Positions 18,208-27,539 of a stretch of 64,000 nucleotides of DNA are shown one piece after another. Under the pieces are notes generated by a model that saw only the letters and a list, made by a program, of their open reading frames with translations, made no database searches and was not told where the DNA came from. Both the position numbers and the translations under genes were made by a program. Positions within the stretch are counted from its first letter, which is position 1, and the number at the start of each line of letters is the position of its first letter. The stretch comes from Paenibacillus sp. SYP-B4298 (GTDB lineage Bacteria; Bacillota; Bacilli; Paenibacillales; Paenibacillaceae). The stretch spans positions 2,836,001 through 2,900,000 of the forward strand of contig NZ_CP115484.1 of NCBI RefSeq assembly GCF_027627475.1. The letters are read 5' to 3'.

Positions 18208-18537
18208 ATGGCAACCTTAGACGATTTTATGGCGCTCGACATGCGGATCGGCACCATCCTACAGGCCGAGCCCTTCCCAGAGGCCCGAAAGCCCGCCATA
18301 CGGCTGCAGATTGATCTGGGCGAGCTGGGCATTAAAAGCTCCTCAGCGCAGATTACGCAGCGCTACACCCCGGAGCAACTGATCGGGCGGCAAGTAGTCG
18401 CCATCGTTAACTTTCCCCCGCGCCGCATCGCCGGCTTCAAGTCTGAGGTGCTCGTGCTGGGCGCCGTGCCGGGAGAAGGCGATGTCGTGCTGCTGCAGCC
18501 CGATCAACCGCTAGCAAGCGGCACCCCGATCGCTTAG
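18208..18537 (+). CDS. csaA: CsaA-like chaperone / tRNA-binding domain protein
   Basis: A 109-residue protein consisting of one tRNA-binding OB fold, related to the C-terminal domain of methionyl-tRNA synthetase. It begins MATLDDFMALDMRIGTILQA and contains the conserved VVAIVNFPPRRIAGFKSEVLVLG. In B. subtilis CsaA binds unfolded preproteins and can support export (known). TTAGGAGG precedes the ATG. It stands as a single gene between the XRE terminator and the convergent polymerase pair. With a second SecA-like ATPase 20 kb away, an export link is possible but not shown. Confidence 0.93.
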   Translation: MATLDDFMALDMRIGTILQAEPFPEARKPAIRLQIDLGELGIKSSSAQITQRYTPEQLIGRQVVAIVNFPPRRIAGFKSEVLVLGAVPGEGDVVLLQPDQPLASGTPIA

Positions 18538-18548
18538 AGCGCTGCCAG

Positions 18549-19022
18549 CTAGCGGAACATCTCCTGCACATACCGGGCGATGCGCATGCTCATCTCCGAG
18601 CGGATCACATCGCGCAGCATCGCAAACTGGTTCTCGTAGCCCCGGCATATAAAATGATAATGCAGCGCGCTGTCGATCCGCTCATCCTCGAATACCTTGA
18701 TGCTGCGGTTGCGCAGCTCGCGCCGGGTTCGCGCCAGATCATGATGAATGCGGGTTAGCAGCACCTGCGACGCTTTGATATACAGCCCCTTCATCGAGTA
18801 GCCGGACAATTCGATTTCGCGGCTGTTTTTCTCGACTACGCTGAGCATCATCGGCAGCAGCACCACATCACGGATCAGCTCCAGCTCCTCGCGGGTCGGA
18901 ATCTGCGCACGAGCCTGCTCCGAATTGCCCCCCTCCTTCATCAGCAGATACTGCTCCCGATGCTCGGGCAGCATCATGCGGCTCGACTCCCAGCGCCCAT
19001 TGCCCTCCAGCTTCTTGCTCAT
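18549..19022 (-). CDS. Hypothetical protein coupled to the Y-family polymerase, YolD-like N-terminus
   Basis: A 157-residue protein whose ATG overlaps the polymerase stop (ATGA), so the two are translated as a pair. The first 25 residues, with GRWESSRMMLPEHREQYL, resemble the start of YolD-type proteins, which accompany UvrX-like polymerases in Bacillus. The remainder (REELELIRDVVLLPMMLSVVEKN onward) is helical, charged and unlike YolD. No membrane segment or signal peptide is visible. Being under the two SOS boxes of the polymerase, it is probably DNA-damage inducible. Its function is unknown to me. Confidence 0.75.
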   Translation of the reverse strand: MSKKLEGNGRWESSRMMLPEHREQYLLMKEGGNSEQARAQIPTREELELIRDVVLLPMMLSVVEKNSREIELSGYSMKGLYIKASQVLLTRIHHDLARTRRELRNRSIKVFEDERIDSALHYHFICRGYENQFAMLRDVIRSEMSMRIARYVQEMFR

Positions 19023-20272
19023 TTATAATGCCCTCCAATCTTCGCCTCGCGCTCACGCGCCTGGGCAGCATCCGTCAGAGAAGACGCGCGCAGCAGCGCC
19101 GCGGCTCCGAAGCGCGCCTTGATCGTATCCGTCGCCTTGGCGAGCCGCCGCTTGCGCTCCCGATCGCCAAACATCGTCAGTTGGTATTCCCCATCGGGAG
19201 ACAGCCCGGACAGCGCCATCCCCAATTGCCGCACCGGCTCGCCATCCCAATGCGCATAGAACAGCTTGCGCGCAGCCGCATACACCTCATCTGTAAGATG
19301 CGTCGGGTCAAGCAGCGTACTCTGTCTGGAGAACCCTGTAGGCGCGTCATAGTCCGCACCGCGCGCGCTGACAGCCAGCACGCGGCCCATATAACCCTTG
19401 GCCCGGCAGCGCCGACACACCTCCTCGCTCAGCTCCAGCAAAATAATATTGATCTCCTCCGGCGTTGCGTAATCATAAGGCAGCGTCATCTGATGCCCAA
19501 CCGCCTGCTGACGGTCATGTGTCGATAGCGCTACCGGGCTGGGATCGAGCCCCCTGGCGGTCTGCCAATACAGCTCCGCCTGAATATCGCTGTTGCGACC
19601 CAGCCGCAGCCGAAGTCGCCGCTTCAGCTCCGGCAGCGGCACAGCAGCCAGCTCCCCGATCGTGCGCAGCCCCATCCGCTCAAAGTGCCGCGCCATGCGC
19701 GAGCCGACACCGAACAGTTGGCGGATCGGACGCGGCCACAGCAGCTCCTCCACCCGCGCTGTCGGCAAAGTGAACACGCCCTCTGTCAGCTTCTTCGCCC
19801 AAATATCCGTCGCCATCTTCGCCAGCACCTTCGTCGGTCCGATACCGACCCGCGCCCACACACCGGTACTGAGCAAAATATAGTCCTGCAACTGCCGAGC
19901 CAGCTCGGGCGGCGAGCCGAAGTAGCGCAGCGAGCCCGTCACATCAAGAAATTGCTCATCAATGGAATACGGCTCTACCAGATCGGTGAACCGATGAAAA
20001 ATCTCGGTAATCTTCAACGAAGCTTCAATATAGGTCTGCATGCGCGGACGGATGACGACCAGCTCCGGGCATTGTCCCAGCGCCTCCCCCAGCCGCTGCG
20101 CCGTCGTCACCCCGCGCTCCTTGGCGAGCGGGCACGCAGCCAGAATAATACCGGAGCGCCGTGCAGGATCGCCTGCAACAGCGAGCGGCCGATCGCGATA
20201 CTCGGGGTGGGCTGACTTTTCCACAGATGCATAGAACGATTGGCAATCCACCAGCATGATGACTCGCTCCAT
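19019..20272 (-). CDS. Y-family translesion DNA polymerase (UvrX/DinB type)
   Basis: Low-fidelity polymerase for bypass of damaged bases. The ATG at 20272 with GGAGGGGGAG in front gives a 417-residue protein starting MERVIMLVDCQSFYASVE, whose aspartate is the first metal ligand. The catalytic PYSIDEQFLDVTG motif, with adjacent Asp-Glu, is intact near residue 110. Helix-hairpin-helix residues (IRQLFGVGSRMARHFERMGLRTIGELA) and the little-finger domain follow. The Cys in VDCQSFYASVE, and the YolD-like partner, favour the UvrX/YqjW subgroup over DinB. Two SOS boxes lie upstream. Confidence 0.93.
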   Translation of the reverse strand: MERVIMLVDCQSFYASVEKSAHPEYRDRPLAVAGDPARRSGIILAACPLAKERGVTTAQRLGEALGQCPELVVIRPRMQTYIEASLKITEIFHRFTDLVEPYSIDEQFLDVTGSLRYFGSPPELARQLQDYILLSTGVWARVGIGPTKVLAKMATDIWAKKLTEGVFTLPTARVEELLWPRPIRQLFGVGSRMARHFERMGLRTIGELAAVPLPELKRRLRLRLGRNSDIQAELYWQTARGLDPSPVALSTHDRQQAVGHQMTLPYDYATPEEINIILLELSEEVCRRCRAKGYMGRVLAVSARGADYDAPTGFSRQSTLLDPTHLTDEVYAAARKLFYAHWDGEPVRQLGMALSGLSPDGEYQLTMFGDRERKRRLAKATDTIKARFGAAALLRASSLTDAAQAREREAKIGGHYK

Positions 20273-20328
20273 TTTTTCTCCCCCTCCATAACAAGCGGCT
20301 GCCCGGCTCTTCGCCCTCCGCCGCACAA

Positions 20329-20342
20329 CGAATATATGTTCG
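20329..20342. promoter_or_regulatory. LexA (SOS) box 1 of the translesion polymerase
   Basis: CGAATATATGTTCG differs from the Gram-positive SOS consensus CGAACATATGTTCG at one position. It lies 57 bases before the polymerase ATG, just downstream of a TATAAT (20348-20353, minus strand), so bound LexA would block the transcript start. Confidence 0.85.
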
Positions 20343-20356
20343 TATCTATTATATAC

Positions 20357-20370
20357 CGAACAAACATTCG
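20357..20370. promoter_or_regulatory. LexA (SOS) box 2 of the translesion polymerase
   Basis: CGAACAAACATTCG has one mismatch to the symmetrical CGAAC(N4)GTTCG rule. It falls between the TATAAT at 20348-20353 and a possible TTGCAT -35 box (20373-20378) with a long 19-base spacer. Box-to-box distance is 28 bases. Confidence 0.8.
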
Positions 20371-20483
20371 TTATGCAACAGGAAATTATTTACGTCCTTC
20401 CCCTGACGGATTGCATGGCAAAAAGGGAGGCAGCAAGCACGCGCTCGCCGTCTCCCTCCTCCAGCCATCCTTCCTCGCCCCTG

Positions 20484-22133
20484 CTATCCCTGCGACCAGC
20501 CTGCGCTCCTTGCCGCTGCAGCGGCAAGCTTGAGCTTGGACAAGCCGAAGCCATACTCATTCGTCATCTCAAAGGACGGCGGCAGGCTCAGCCGTGTCAG
20601 ATGACGCTCCACATCCCCTAATCCCGCAAACCAATCTCCCGGCACGGGGCGCTCCAGCGGACGGTCCGGCCAAGCCTGCGACAGCATCGGGCTAAGGATC
20701 AGCCTGCCCGCATCCTGCCTCCTGTCCGCCATCCCTGACGCTTCTCCTCCATTGCTGCCAGCACCCTTCGCTTGACCCCCGGCAAACAGATGCGGCGCAT
20801 AGTCCGCTCTGGAGCCGCTATGACGAACAGCGCGAGCGAAGCGCACAACGCCCTGGTGCACCTCGGGAACAGCAAATAGCAGCGCATATAGCTGCTTGCC
20901 GAATTCAATCCGCTCCTCCAGATGACCGAAGTTCTCCAGAATCAGACCCGCCAGCCGCAGCGGTTGAGGCCAAGCCGCATAGGGAAAGATGACCTGGTTA
21001 AGCTGCAACAGCGATTGCAGCTCGAAAAATGAAGCCTGCACCACCCGCTCGCTCAGCTCCGGGTGCTGCACCACTCTGCGCTCAATATAATGCTGCTCGT
21101 TAATAATGAGCGACACGGTCAACAACGCCGCATCCTGATCGCGCCAAAAAATCCGCCAGGCCGGGAACATGAATCGCGATACCCCCAGCGCAGGCAACAG
21201 ATACGACAGATCGCGCCCCGCCCGCTTGCCCGCCTCATATAGCAGCAGTTGGGGATAAGCATCCCCAAAAATGAAAGCATTGGCCCGCTCCAGCAGCCAG
21301 AACGTATCCTCCCGCTGCTGCCAAGACAGCAGCCCAGGCAGCAGTCCGCCCTGCAGATCCGTCATATTCCAGCCGCCATTGCGCGACACCATATGCGCCA
21401 GCAGCGCCCAATGCAGCTCCGGGTGCCGCCTGTACATGTCCCAATAAGCCTGAGTGCGCGTCACATTATTGCGGTTGCAGCGCTCCGTCCGCTCCTGAAT
21501 ACTGTGCAGCAGCTCCGTCTCCTGCTCGCTGCACAGCTCGCGCTCACGCCGCAAGCGAGCCTCCGCAGACACGCTGCCATGCGGCGACCATTCAGGAACA
21601 GGGCGAACAGACTCATCTGCACCGCCCCTGCCAGGACCCGCCTGATCAGCCTTCGCATTGACTTCATCCCCTGTACCGTCATGCCTGCCCCTTGCACCAC
21701 GCGCAGCTCCCAGCGAGCGGTGCTTGGCTGCATGACGGCGGTCAGGCAAACCAGACTTCTGCGCGGCACCCGGCGCCGCTTGGGATAAGGCCGCGGAGTC
21801 GGCAGCATCCATAGACGCCTGCGCGCCAAGCTCGCTAGCCGCCTCCATGGCGCTCCCGATCCGCTGGCTGCTTGCCAGCAGCGGCCCGGAGGACATCCGC
21901 CCCATCCGGCGGCAAGCCTGGAGCAGCAACTGCAGCGAATCCGGGCGCAAGCGGAGCTGGCGCGCACTGCGGGCCATACGACGGGATCGCTGTTGCCCCC
22001 GCCATTTGGCAACAACATAGTAGAGCGCGTGCTGTGGCAGCCGCAGCAGGCGGCCGGATTGTCTTAGCGCCGCCTTGATCCAATCCCGCACTTTCCTCCA
22101 CGGCGCACCGATGCGCTTGTTCCCTTGCCCCAT
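20484..22133 (-). CDS. DUF2515 family protein (YppC-like)
   Basis: A 549-residue protein with the DUF2515 core NNVTRTQAYWDMYRRHPELH and WALLAHMVSRNGGWNMTDLQ in its middle, as in B. subtilis YppC, whose function is unknown. The ATG at 22133 has AAGGAG nine bases upstream. About 110 residues before the core (21555-21887) are rich in Ala, Gly and Arg and look disordered. A second such patch, with GGQAKGAGSNGGEASG, lies near the C-terminus. No signal peptide or clear membrane segment is visible. A 20-base perfect palindrome, CTTGCCGCTGCAGCGGCAAG, is in the 3' end of the gene (20509-20528). Confidence 0.82.
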   Translation of the reverse strand: MGQGNKRIGAPWRKVRDWIKAALRQSGRLLRLPQHALYYVVAKWRGQQRSRRMARSARQLRLRPDSLQLLLQACRRMGRMSSGPLLASSQRIGSAMEAASELGAQASMDAADSAALSQAAPGAAQKSGLPDRRHAAKHRSLGAARGARGRHDGTGDEVNAKADQAGPGRGGADESVRPVPEWSPHGSVSAEARLRRERELCSEQETELLHSIQERTERCNRNNVTRTQAYWDMYRRHPELHWALLAHMVSRNGGWNMTDLQGGLLPGLLSWQQREDTFWLLERANAFIFGDAYPQLLLYEAGKRAGRDLSYLLPALGVSRFMFPAWRIFWRDQDAALLTVSLIINEQHYIERRVVQHPELSERVVQASFFELQSLLQLNQVIFPYAAWPQPLRLAGLILENFGHLEERIEFGKQLYALLFAVPEVHQGVVRFARAVRHSGSRADYAPHLFAGGQAKGAGSNGGEASGMADRRQDAGRLILSPMLSQAWPDRPLERPVPGDWFAGLGDVERHLTRLSLPPSFEMTNEYGFGLSKLKLAAAAARSAGWSQG

Positions 22134-22208
22134 TAGCCTGCACTCCTTCGTATCGATCCTAACTACCAGTATCGGCACGAGCGGATGGCTTTCATTCAAG
22201 CTCCAGGC

Positions 22209-22252
22209 AAAAAAAACGGTTCACCTGCCCTCACAAGGACAGATGAACCGTT
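22209..22252 (-). terminator. Terminator of spoVIF
   Basis: AACGGTTCA and TGAACCGTT arms with further inner pairing (CTG/CAG) are followed on the minus strand by eight T. It lies 67 bases after the spoVIF stop and before the DUF2515 start. Confidence 0.88.
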
Positions 22253-22318
22253 CTCCTGTACGCACCCGGCCCCATACAATCGAGAGCACCTGGGCGGGAC
22301 GGCTGGCATCGGCACATA

Positions 22319-22606
22319 TTAGCGAAACATGCCCCACAGCTTGATGAGATGAAACGTATTCTTCGGATCAATCTTCTGGGCGATCACGAACGCCACCAGT
22401 TGCTCCTCCTGCGTATCCGTCAGCGGCTCCTTCAGGATCGCCGCCGCCGACTTGACCAACCGCCGCACCTTGCCGCGATCCTGAAGATCCTGCTTCGACA
22501 GATCCGACACCAGCAGCTTGATCCGCTCCTTGGTCGGCGTATGCTTCAGCTTCGCCTTCACGCGCTCGACCAGCTCCGGGCGGATGCCGAACTTCTTGTA
22601 GCTCAT
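22319..22606 (-). CDS. spoVIF: Stage VI sporulation protein F-like
   Basis: A 95-residue basic protein without signal peptide. The pattern SKQDLQDRGKVRRLVKSAAAILKEPLTD followed by EEQLVAFVIAQKI matches the SpoVIF (YjcC) family, which controls late coat assembly in B. subtilis through the GerE regulon (known). It stands alone, with a strong terminator after it, between recG and DUF2515. The assignment rests on remembered family pattern, so a related small sporulation protein is possible. Confidence 0.72.
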   Translation of the reverse strand: MSYKKFGIRPELVERVKAKLKHTPTKERIKLLVSDLSKQDLQDRGKVRRLVKSAAAILKEPLTDTQEEQLVAFVIAQKIDPKNTFHLIKLWGMFR

Positions 22607-22703
22607 GAGATGCGCACCTCCGTATTCAGGCCTGGCCGTCTCTGGCGAGCGGCCCGATAGCCGACAATTCTTTACTATATGCCGGCTCTGCCCGGAAGTT
22701 GCG

Positions 22704-24758
22704 TCAGTCGAGCAAGTCTCCCTGGAAAATCTGCTCCCGCGTCAGCCGCTCGCGCAGCGCGCCATACTCCGGCAGCTTCCAGAAGCGCTCGTCCGCCACG
22801 AGCTGCGCCGCATCATCGCGCGCCTGCTCCAGCACCGCGAAGTCGCTCGACATATCGGCGAGCTTGAACTCCGGCAGCCCGCTCTGCTTGGTTCCGAAGA
22901 AGTCGCCTGGGCCGCGCAGCTCCAGATCACGCCGCGACACCTCGAAGCCGTCATCCGTCTCCGTCATCACCTTCATCCGCTCCTGCCCGATCTCCGACTT
23001 CGGGTCAGCGATGAGCACACAGTACGACTGATGAGCGCCCCGCCCGACACGGCCGCGCAACTGATGCAACTGCGACAGACCGAAGCGCTCGGCATCCATC
23101 ACCACCATCAGCGTCGCGTTCGGCACATCGACGCCAACCTCAACCACTGTCGTCGAGACGAGCACCTGCGTCTCATTAACACTGAACTGGCGCATCGCCT
23201 CCTCCTTCTCCGCCGCTGCCATCCGCCCGTGCAGCAGACCGACGCGATAATCGGGGAAAGCTTGCTGCAACTGCACATGCAGGTCAATCGCATTTTGCAC
23301 ATCGAGCTTGTCCGACTCCTCGATCAACGGGCAGATCAGATACGCCTGCCTGCCTGCCGACACCTCGCGGCGGATGAAGCCCAATACCCGATTCAGCAGC
23401 TCGTGCTTGACCCAATAGGTCTTGATCGGCTTGCGCCCCTGCGGCCGCTCGCGCAGCGTCGACACATCCATGTCGCCGAAGGCCGTAATCGCCAGCGTGC
23501 GGGGAATCGGCGTCGCCGTCATCGTCAGCACATCCGGGTTCATCCCCTTGCGCCGCAGTACACTGCGCTGATTCACCCCGAAGCGGTGCTGCTCATCCGT
23601 CACCACAACGCCAAGCTGTTGAAAATGAACCCCGTCCTGAATGAGCGCATGCGTGCCCACTGCAATCTGCGTCAGCCCCATCTGCAGTCCGCCCAGCACA
23701 TCGCGCCGCTGGCGCTCCGTCATGCTGCCCGTCAGCAGCCCAACCTGTACATGATACGGCTCGAACAGCCGCTGCAAGGAGCGCATATGCTGCTCTGCCA
23801 GTATCTCCGTCGGCACCATCAGCGCCCCCTGATGACCCGAGGTTACAGCCGCATATAGCGCGATCGCTGCGACCACCGTCTTGCCAGAGCCAACATCGCC
23901 CTGCAGCAGTCGGTTCATGCAGTATGGCTGGCGCATGTCATGCAGAATTTCGTTCGTCACCTTCTTCTGCGATTCCGTCAGCTCGAAGGGCAACTGGCGG
24001 ACGAAGGCCAGCACTGCCTCATTGTCGATCTTGTGGGGCACCCCGTCCTTGCGATCGCGATTCCAGGCGCGGTAAGCGTGCAGCTTCAGTTGGAACAGAA
24101 ATAACTCCTCATACACCATTCGCCGCCGCGCCTCCTGCCCCTCATGCGAGTCCTCGGGATGGTGGATGCGCCGAATTGCCTCGCGGCGCGGCATAAGCCG
24201 GTGCTGCGCCACCAGCTCGCGCGGCAGCACCTCCTCAACCATCGTGCCGTATTGCAGCAGCGCCTGCCCGATCGTCTTGCGCATCCAGTTCTGCGTGAGC
24301 GAGCCCCCGACGGAATAGACCGGCTGCAGCGTGCCTGATTTGGCGGATGCGCCACCGGGGAACTCCGAATCCGCCACCGTTAGCTGCAGCCTGCGCTGAT
24401 CCCATTTGCCTGTCAGCACAATCTCGCGCCCTGGTTGAAGCTGATCCTTCAGATAATGACGGTTGAAGAAGACCGCTGTCACCAGCCATTGCTCGACCGC
24501 CACCTTACAGCTCAACCGGGACTTCGCGCGTCCGTAGCGCTGCATGACCGGCTCCCCCATAATCTTGCCCTGCACCGTAATCTTCTCGCCATCCTTCACC
24601 GAGGATAGCTCCCGAATCCGGTAATCCTCATAACGAAACGGATAATACTCCAGCAGATCTCCAACCGTATGAACGCCAAAGGCGTGAAGCTCCTGTTCCT
24701 TCGGAGCACTCACGCCTTTCACTTGGCGGACAGAAATCTGATCTATAACCATCGTCAT
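22704..24758 (-). CDS. recG: ATP-dependent DNA helicase RecG
   Basis: Double-stranded DNA translocase that remodels stalled forks and recombination intermediates. The ATG at 24758, behind GAGGGTGG, gives 684 residues, the normal length. The wedge/OB domain occupies the N-terminal third. Walker A is GDVGSGKTVVAAIALY, the DEAH-like box is DEQHRFGVNQR, and later motifs include TMTATPIPRTLA and LHQLRGRVGRGAHQSYC. Only ten bases separate it from the degV stop, so the two are cotranscribed. Confidence 0.97.
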   Translation of the reverse strand: MTMVIDQISVRQVKGVSAPKEQELHAFGVHTVGDLLEYYPFRYEDYRIRELSSVKDGEKITVQGKIMGEPVMQRYGRAKSRLSCKVAVEQWLVTAVFFNRHYLKDQLQPGREIVLTGKWDQRRLQLTVADSEFPGGASAKSGTLQPVYSVGGSLTQNWMRKTIGQALLQYGTMVEEVLPRELVAQHRLMPRREAIRRIHHPEDSHEGQEARRRMVYEELFLFQLKLHAYRAWNRDRKDGVPHKIDNEAVLAFVRQLPFELTESQKKVTNEILHDMRQPYCMNRLLQGDVGSGKTVVAAIALYAAVTSGHQGALMVPTEILAEQHMRSLQRLFEPYHVQVGLLTGSMTERQRRDVLGGLQMGLTQIAVGTHALIQDGVHFQQLGVVVTDEQHRFGVNQRSVLRRKGMNPDVLTMTATPIPRTLAITAFGDMDVSTLRERPQGRKPIKTYWVKHELLNRVLGFIRREVSAGRQAYLICPLIEESDKLDVQNAIDLHVQLQQAFPDYRVGLLHGRMAAAEKEEAMRQFSVNETQVLVSTTVVEVGVDVPNATLMVVMDAERFGLSQLHQLRGRVGRGAHQSYCVLIADPKSEIGQERMKVMTETDDGFEVSRRDLELRGPGDFFGTKQSGLPEFKLADMSSDFAVLEQARDDAAQLVADERFWKLPEYGALRERLTREQIFQGDLLD

Positions 24759-24768
24759 CGTTCCACCC

Positions 24769-25629
24769 TCACGCCCTTGACATGAAAATAGCGGCTGCGC
24801 CCGGACCCACATGGGTGCCGATGACCGCGCCCAGCTTCGTAAAGCCGACCTCGCGCACATCAAAATGCGCCTTCGCCAGCTCCAGCAGCTCCGCCGCATT
24901 GCCTTCATGGTGTGCAGAGGCCATCATAATATGAACGGGCACACCGTCGAAGTCCTGCTTCAGCAGCTCCATCATTCGAGCCATTGCCTTGCGCTGACCA
25001 CGCACCTTGTCCACTGCGGCAACCATACCCTCATTATCTACGGTCAAGATCGGCTTAATGTTCAGAATCGAGCCGAACAGCGCCGCCGCCTTGCCGATCC
25101 TTCCGCCCTTTTGCAAATATTCCAGTGTATCCACCAGGAAGTACAGCCGAATATCCTGACGCAGCCGGGCAATCTCGGCTAGAATCTCCTCCTTGCCCGC
25201 CCCTTCCCTCGCCATCCGGGCTGCCTTCACCACCGCAATGCCGTAGCCGTAGGAGGCCATCTTCGAGTCGATGACCGTAATATCCCCTTCCTGCTCCTGC
25301 AAGGAGGTTGCCAGCAGCGCCGACTGGTACGTCCCGCTAAGCGCTGAGGACAGATGCAACGAGATAATCGCTGCGCCAGGATGCTCCTTCAGCAGCCGGT
25401 CATAGACCGCCATGAAGTCGGCCGGCGAGGGCTGCGAGGTCGTGGGCAATACATCCGAAGCGATCAGCTTGGTGAAGAATTCATCCGATTCGATCGTTAC
25501 GGCGTCTTCATACACCTCATGGCCGAAATGCACCTTGAGCGGCACCATGATGATGCCTAGCTCCTCCCGCACCTCGCGAGCAATGTCCGCTGTACTGTCC
25601 GTCACAATAATGACCTGCTGTGCTCCCAT
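24769..25629 (-). CDS. DegV family fatty-acid-binding protein
   Basis: A 286-residue DegV-fold protein. Members of this family act as FakB: they present a bound fatty acid to the kinase FakA for phosphorylation (established in Staphylococcus). It begins VIIVTDSTADIAREVREELGI, with the conserved TDSTAD. Further family segments are TTSQPSPADFMAVYD, ISLHLSSALSGTYQSA and DSKMASYGYG. It lies 24 bases after the fakA stop, so kinase and carrier form one unit here and probably work together in recycling exogenous fatty acids. Confidence 0.93.
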   Translation of the reverse strand: MGAQQVIIVTDSTADIAREVREELGIIMVPLKVHFGHEVYEDAVTIESDEFFTKLIASDVLPTTSQPSPADFMAVYDRLLKEHPGAAIISLHLSSALSGTYQSALLATSLQEQEGDITVIDSKMASYGYGIAVVKAARMAREGAGKEEILAEIARLRQDIRLYFLVDTLEYLQKGGRIGKAAALFGSILNIKPILTVDNEGMVAAVDKVRGQRKAMARMMELLKQDFDGVPVHIMMASAHHEGNAAELLELAKAHFDVREVGFTKLGAVIGTHVGPGAAAIFMSRA

Positions 25630-25653
25630 GATCTTCCCCCCCTCTCCTTAACA

Positions 25654-27525
25654 TTATTCTACGGCAAAAAGATACGGATATAAAGGCTGACCGCCGCTGT
25701 GAACCTCCAGTTCCACCTCTGGATACGTCTCGCGCAGCCAGTCCGACAGCTCCTCGGTCACCGCCTGCGGCGCATCCTCGCCGGTGAGGATCGTCACCAG
25801 CTCTCCGCTGTCGCCGATCATGCGAGAGAGCAGCTCGCGGCAGACGCCGATCAACTCAGGCGCTGACGCTACGATGGCCTTCTCCTGGATGCCAATATAA
25901 TCGCCTGCTGCAATCGTCAGCTCCTCGATGACCGTGTCGCGCACCGCATGCGTCACCTGCCCGGAGCGCACCTGTTGTGCCGCCTCCTGCATGAACGCCT
26001 CATTGCGCTGCGGCGTCTCATGATCCTTGAAGGCCAGCAGCGCCGCCATCCCTTGCGGAATCGAGCGGGTCGGTATGACAGTCACCTGCCGCTCGCTCAG
26101 CTCAGCGGCCTGCTGAGCGGCCAATATAATGTTGCTGTTGTTCGGCAAAATATAGATATGCTCTGCAGGAAGCGAATGAATTGCCTGCACGAAGTCCTCA
26201 GCGCTCGGATTCATGGTCTGACCGCCAGACAACACAATATCGACATTATTATCAAGGAAGATGCTCGCAATGCCCTCACCCAGCGCCACGCTGATGATTC
26301 CATACGGCGCCAGCTCATAAACCTCCTCCAGCGCGCTCGGCGCAGCAGCACCGGCGAGCACCGAAGGCATCTGGGCAGCGAGCGCCTCCTCCTCAACGCT
26401 CGCATAGCTGCTCCATGCCGGAGCAACCTCTATGCTCTCATCATAGACCGTGCCATCATGAAGAAGATCGCGGTGCTGCTCACGCATGTTCAGAATCTGA
26501 ATATCGGTAAGCTCGCCATACGGCAGCGACAGATTCAATACATCCCCCGGCTTGCGCGAGTGGACATGCACCTTGATGACATCGTCATCAACGATGACCA
26601 GAATCGAGTCTCCATCCTGCGACAATGCCTGCTTGAAGGATGCCTCATCGAACTGGACAGCCGGAACCCCTCCCAGCGTCCGCTGAATGAAAAACTCCAT
26701 GTCATACAAATATTCAATGGTCTCCGTCGAAAGCTGCGACTGGGCTGCTGCGGAGGCTGGAGCAGCAGACGCTGAACGCCCGCTCCCCTGGCTGGCAGCC
26801 GTATGAGCAACCGCCCCGCGCGCACTCCCCAGCGGCGCTCCCTTCTTCTCCAGGCTCGCCGCTGGAGGAACGCTGTCCCGATGTCCCTCCTGCATGACGC
26901 CAGCCTCCGCTCCGCGCAGGCTCTGCAGGAAGCCCTCGTAGATATAGACCAGCCCCTGGCCGCCCGAATCGACAACGCCGACCTGCTTGAGCACCGGCAA
27001 CAGCTCTGGCGTGCGCGCCAGCGCCTCATTCGCCTTCGCGCAGACCTCCTCCATCAGCTCTGTTATGCTCTGGGCACGACGAGCATAGTAAACCGCATGC
27101 TTGGCAGCCTCCTTGGCAACCGTCAGGATCGTTCCTTCCACCGGCTTGACGACAGCTCGATAGGCTGTATCGACTCCCTGCTGCAGCGCTGCTGCGAATT
27201 GGACAGGCGTCACCTGCTCCTGTCCAGCAACACCGCGGGCAAAGCCGCGGAATAGCTGAGACAAAATAACGCCAGAGTTGCCTCTTGCGCCCATCAGAAG
27301 CCCCTTGGAGAGCACCTCCGTCACCTTTGCCAGCGATTCCGATGGCTTGCCGCGCAGCTCCTGCACCCCGGCGTTCATCGTCAGATTCATATTCGTTCCC
27401 GTATCGCCATCCGGCACTGGAAACACATTTAGCGCATTGACATGCTCCACATGCCGCTGCAGATGCTCAGCTCCTATAAAAACCATTGCAGTAAAGTCGC
27501 TTCCATTAATAAAGCGCTTACTCAT
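25654..27525 (-). CDS. fakA: Fatty acid kinase catalytic subunit FakA (YloV)
   Basis: DhaL/DAK2-type kinase that phosphorylates FakB-bound fatty acid. The nucleotide-binding domain has NVFPVPDGDTGTNMNLTM near residues 33-50, with the metal-binding aspartates, then GARGNSGVILSQLFRG. A middle domain and the C-terminal DegV-like domain (LPNNSNIILAAQQAAEL) follow. At 623 residues it is longer than the usual 550. The extra length is a 60-residue Ala/Ser/Gly-rich linker (26722-26910) after the first domain. It follows yloU by 14 bases and precedes degV. Confidence 0.95.
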   Translation of the reverse strand: MSKRFINGSDFTAMVFIGAEHLQRHVEHVNALNVFPVPDGDTGTNMNLTMNAGVQELRGKPSESLAKVTEVLSKGLLMGARGNSGVILSQLFRGFARGVAGQEQVTPVQFAAALQQGVDTAYRAVVKPVEGTILTVAKEAAKHAVYYARRAQSITELMEEVCAKANEALARTPELLPVLKQVGVVDSGGQGLVYIYEGFLQSLRGAEAGVMQEGHRDSVPPAASLEKKGAPLGSARGAVAHTAASQGSGRSASAAPASAAAQSQLSTETIEYLYDMEFFIQRTLGGVPAVQFDEASFKQALSQDGDSILVIVDDDVIKVHVHSRKPGDVLNLSLPYGELTDIQILNMREQHRDLLHDGTVYDESIEVAPAWSSYASVEEEALAAQMPSVLAGAAAPSALEEVYELAPYGIISVALGEGIASIFLDNNVDIVLSGGQTMNPSAEDFVQAIHSLPAEHIYILPNNSNIILAAQQAAELSERQVTVIPTRSIPQGMAALLAFKDHETPQRNEAFMQEAAQQVRSGQVTHAVRDTVIEELTIAAGDYIGIQEKAIVASAPELIGVCRELLSRMIGDSGELVTILTGEDAPQAVTEELSDWLRETYPEVELEVHSGGQPLYPYLFAVE

Positions 27526-27539
27526 ATGGATACCCTCCC

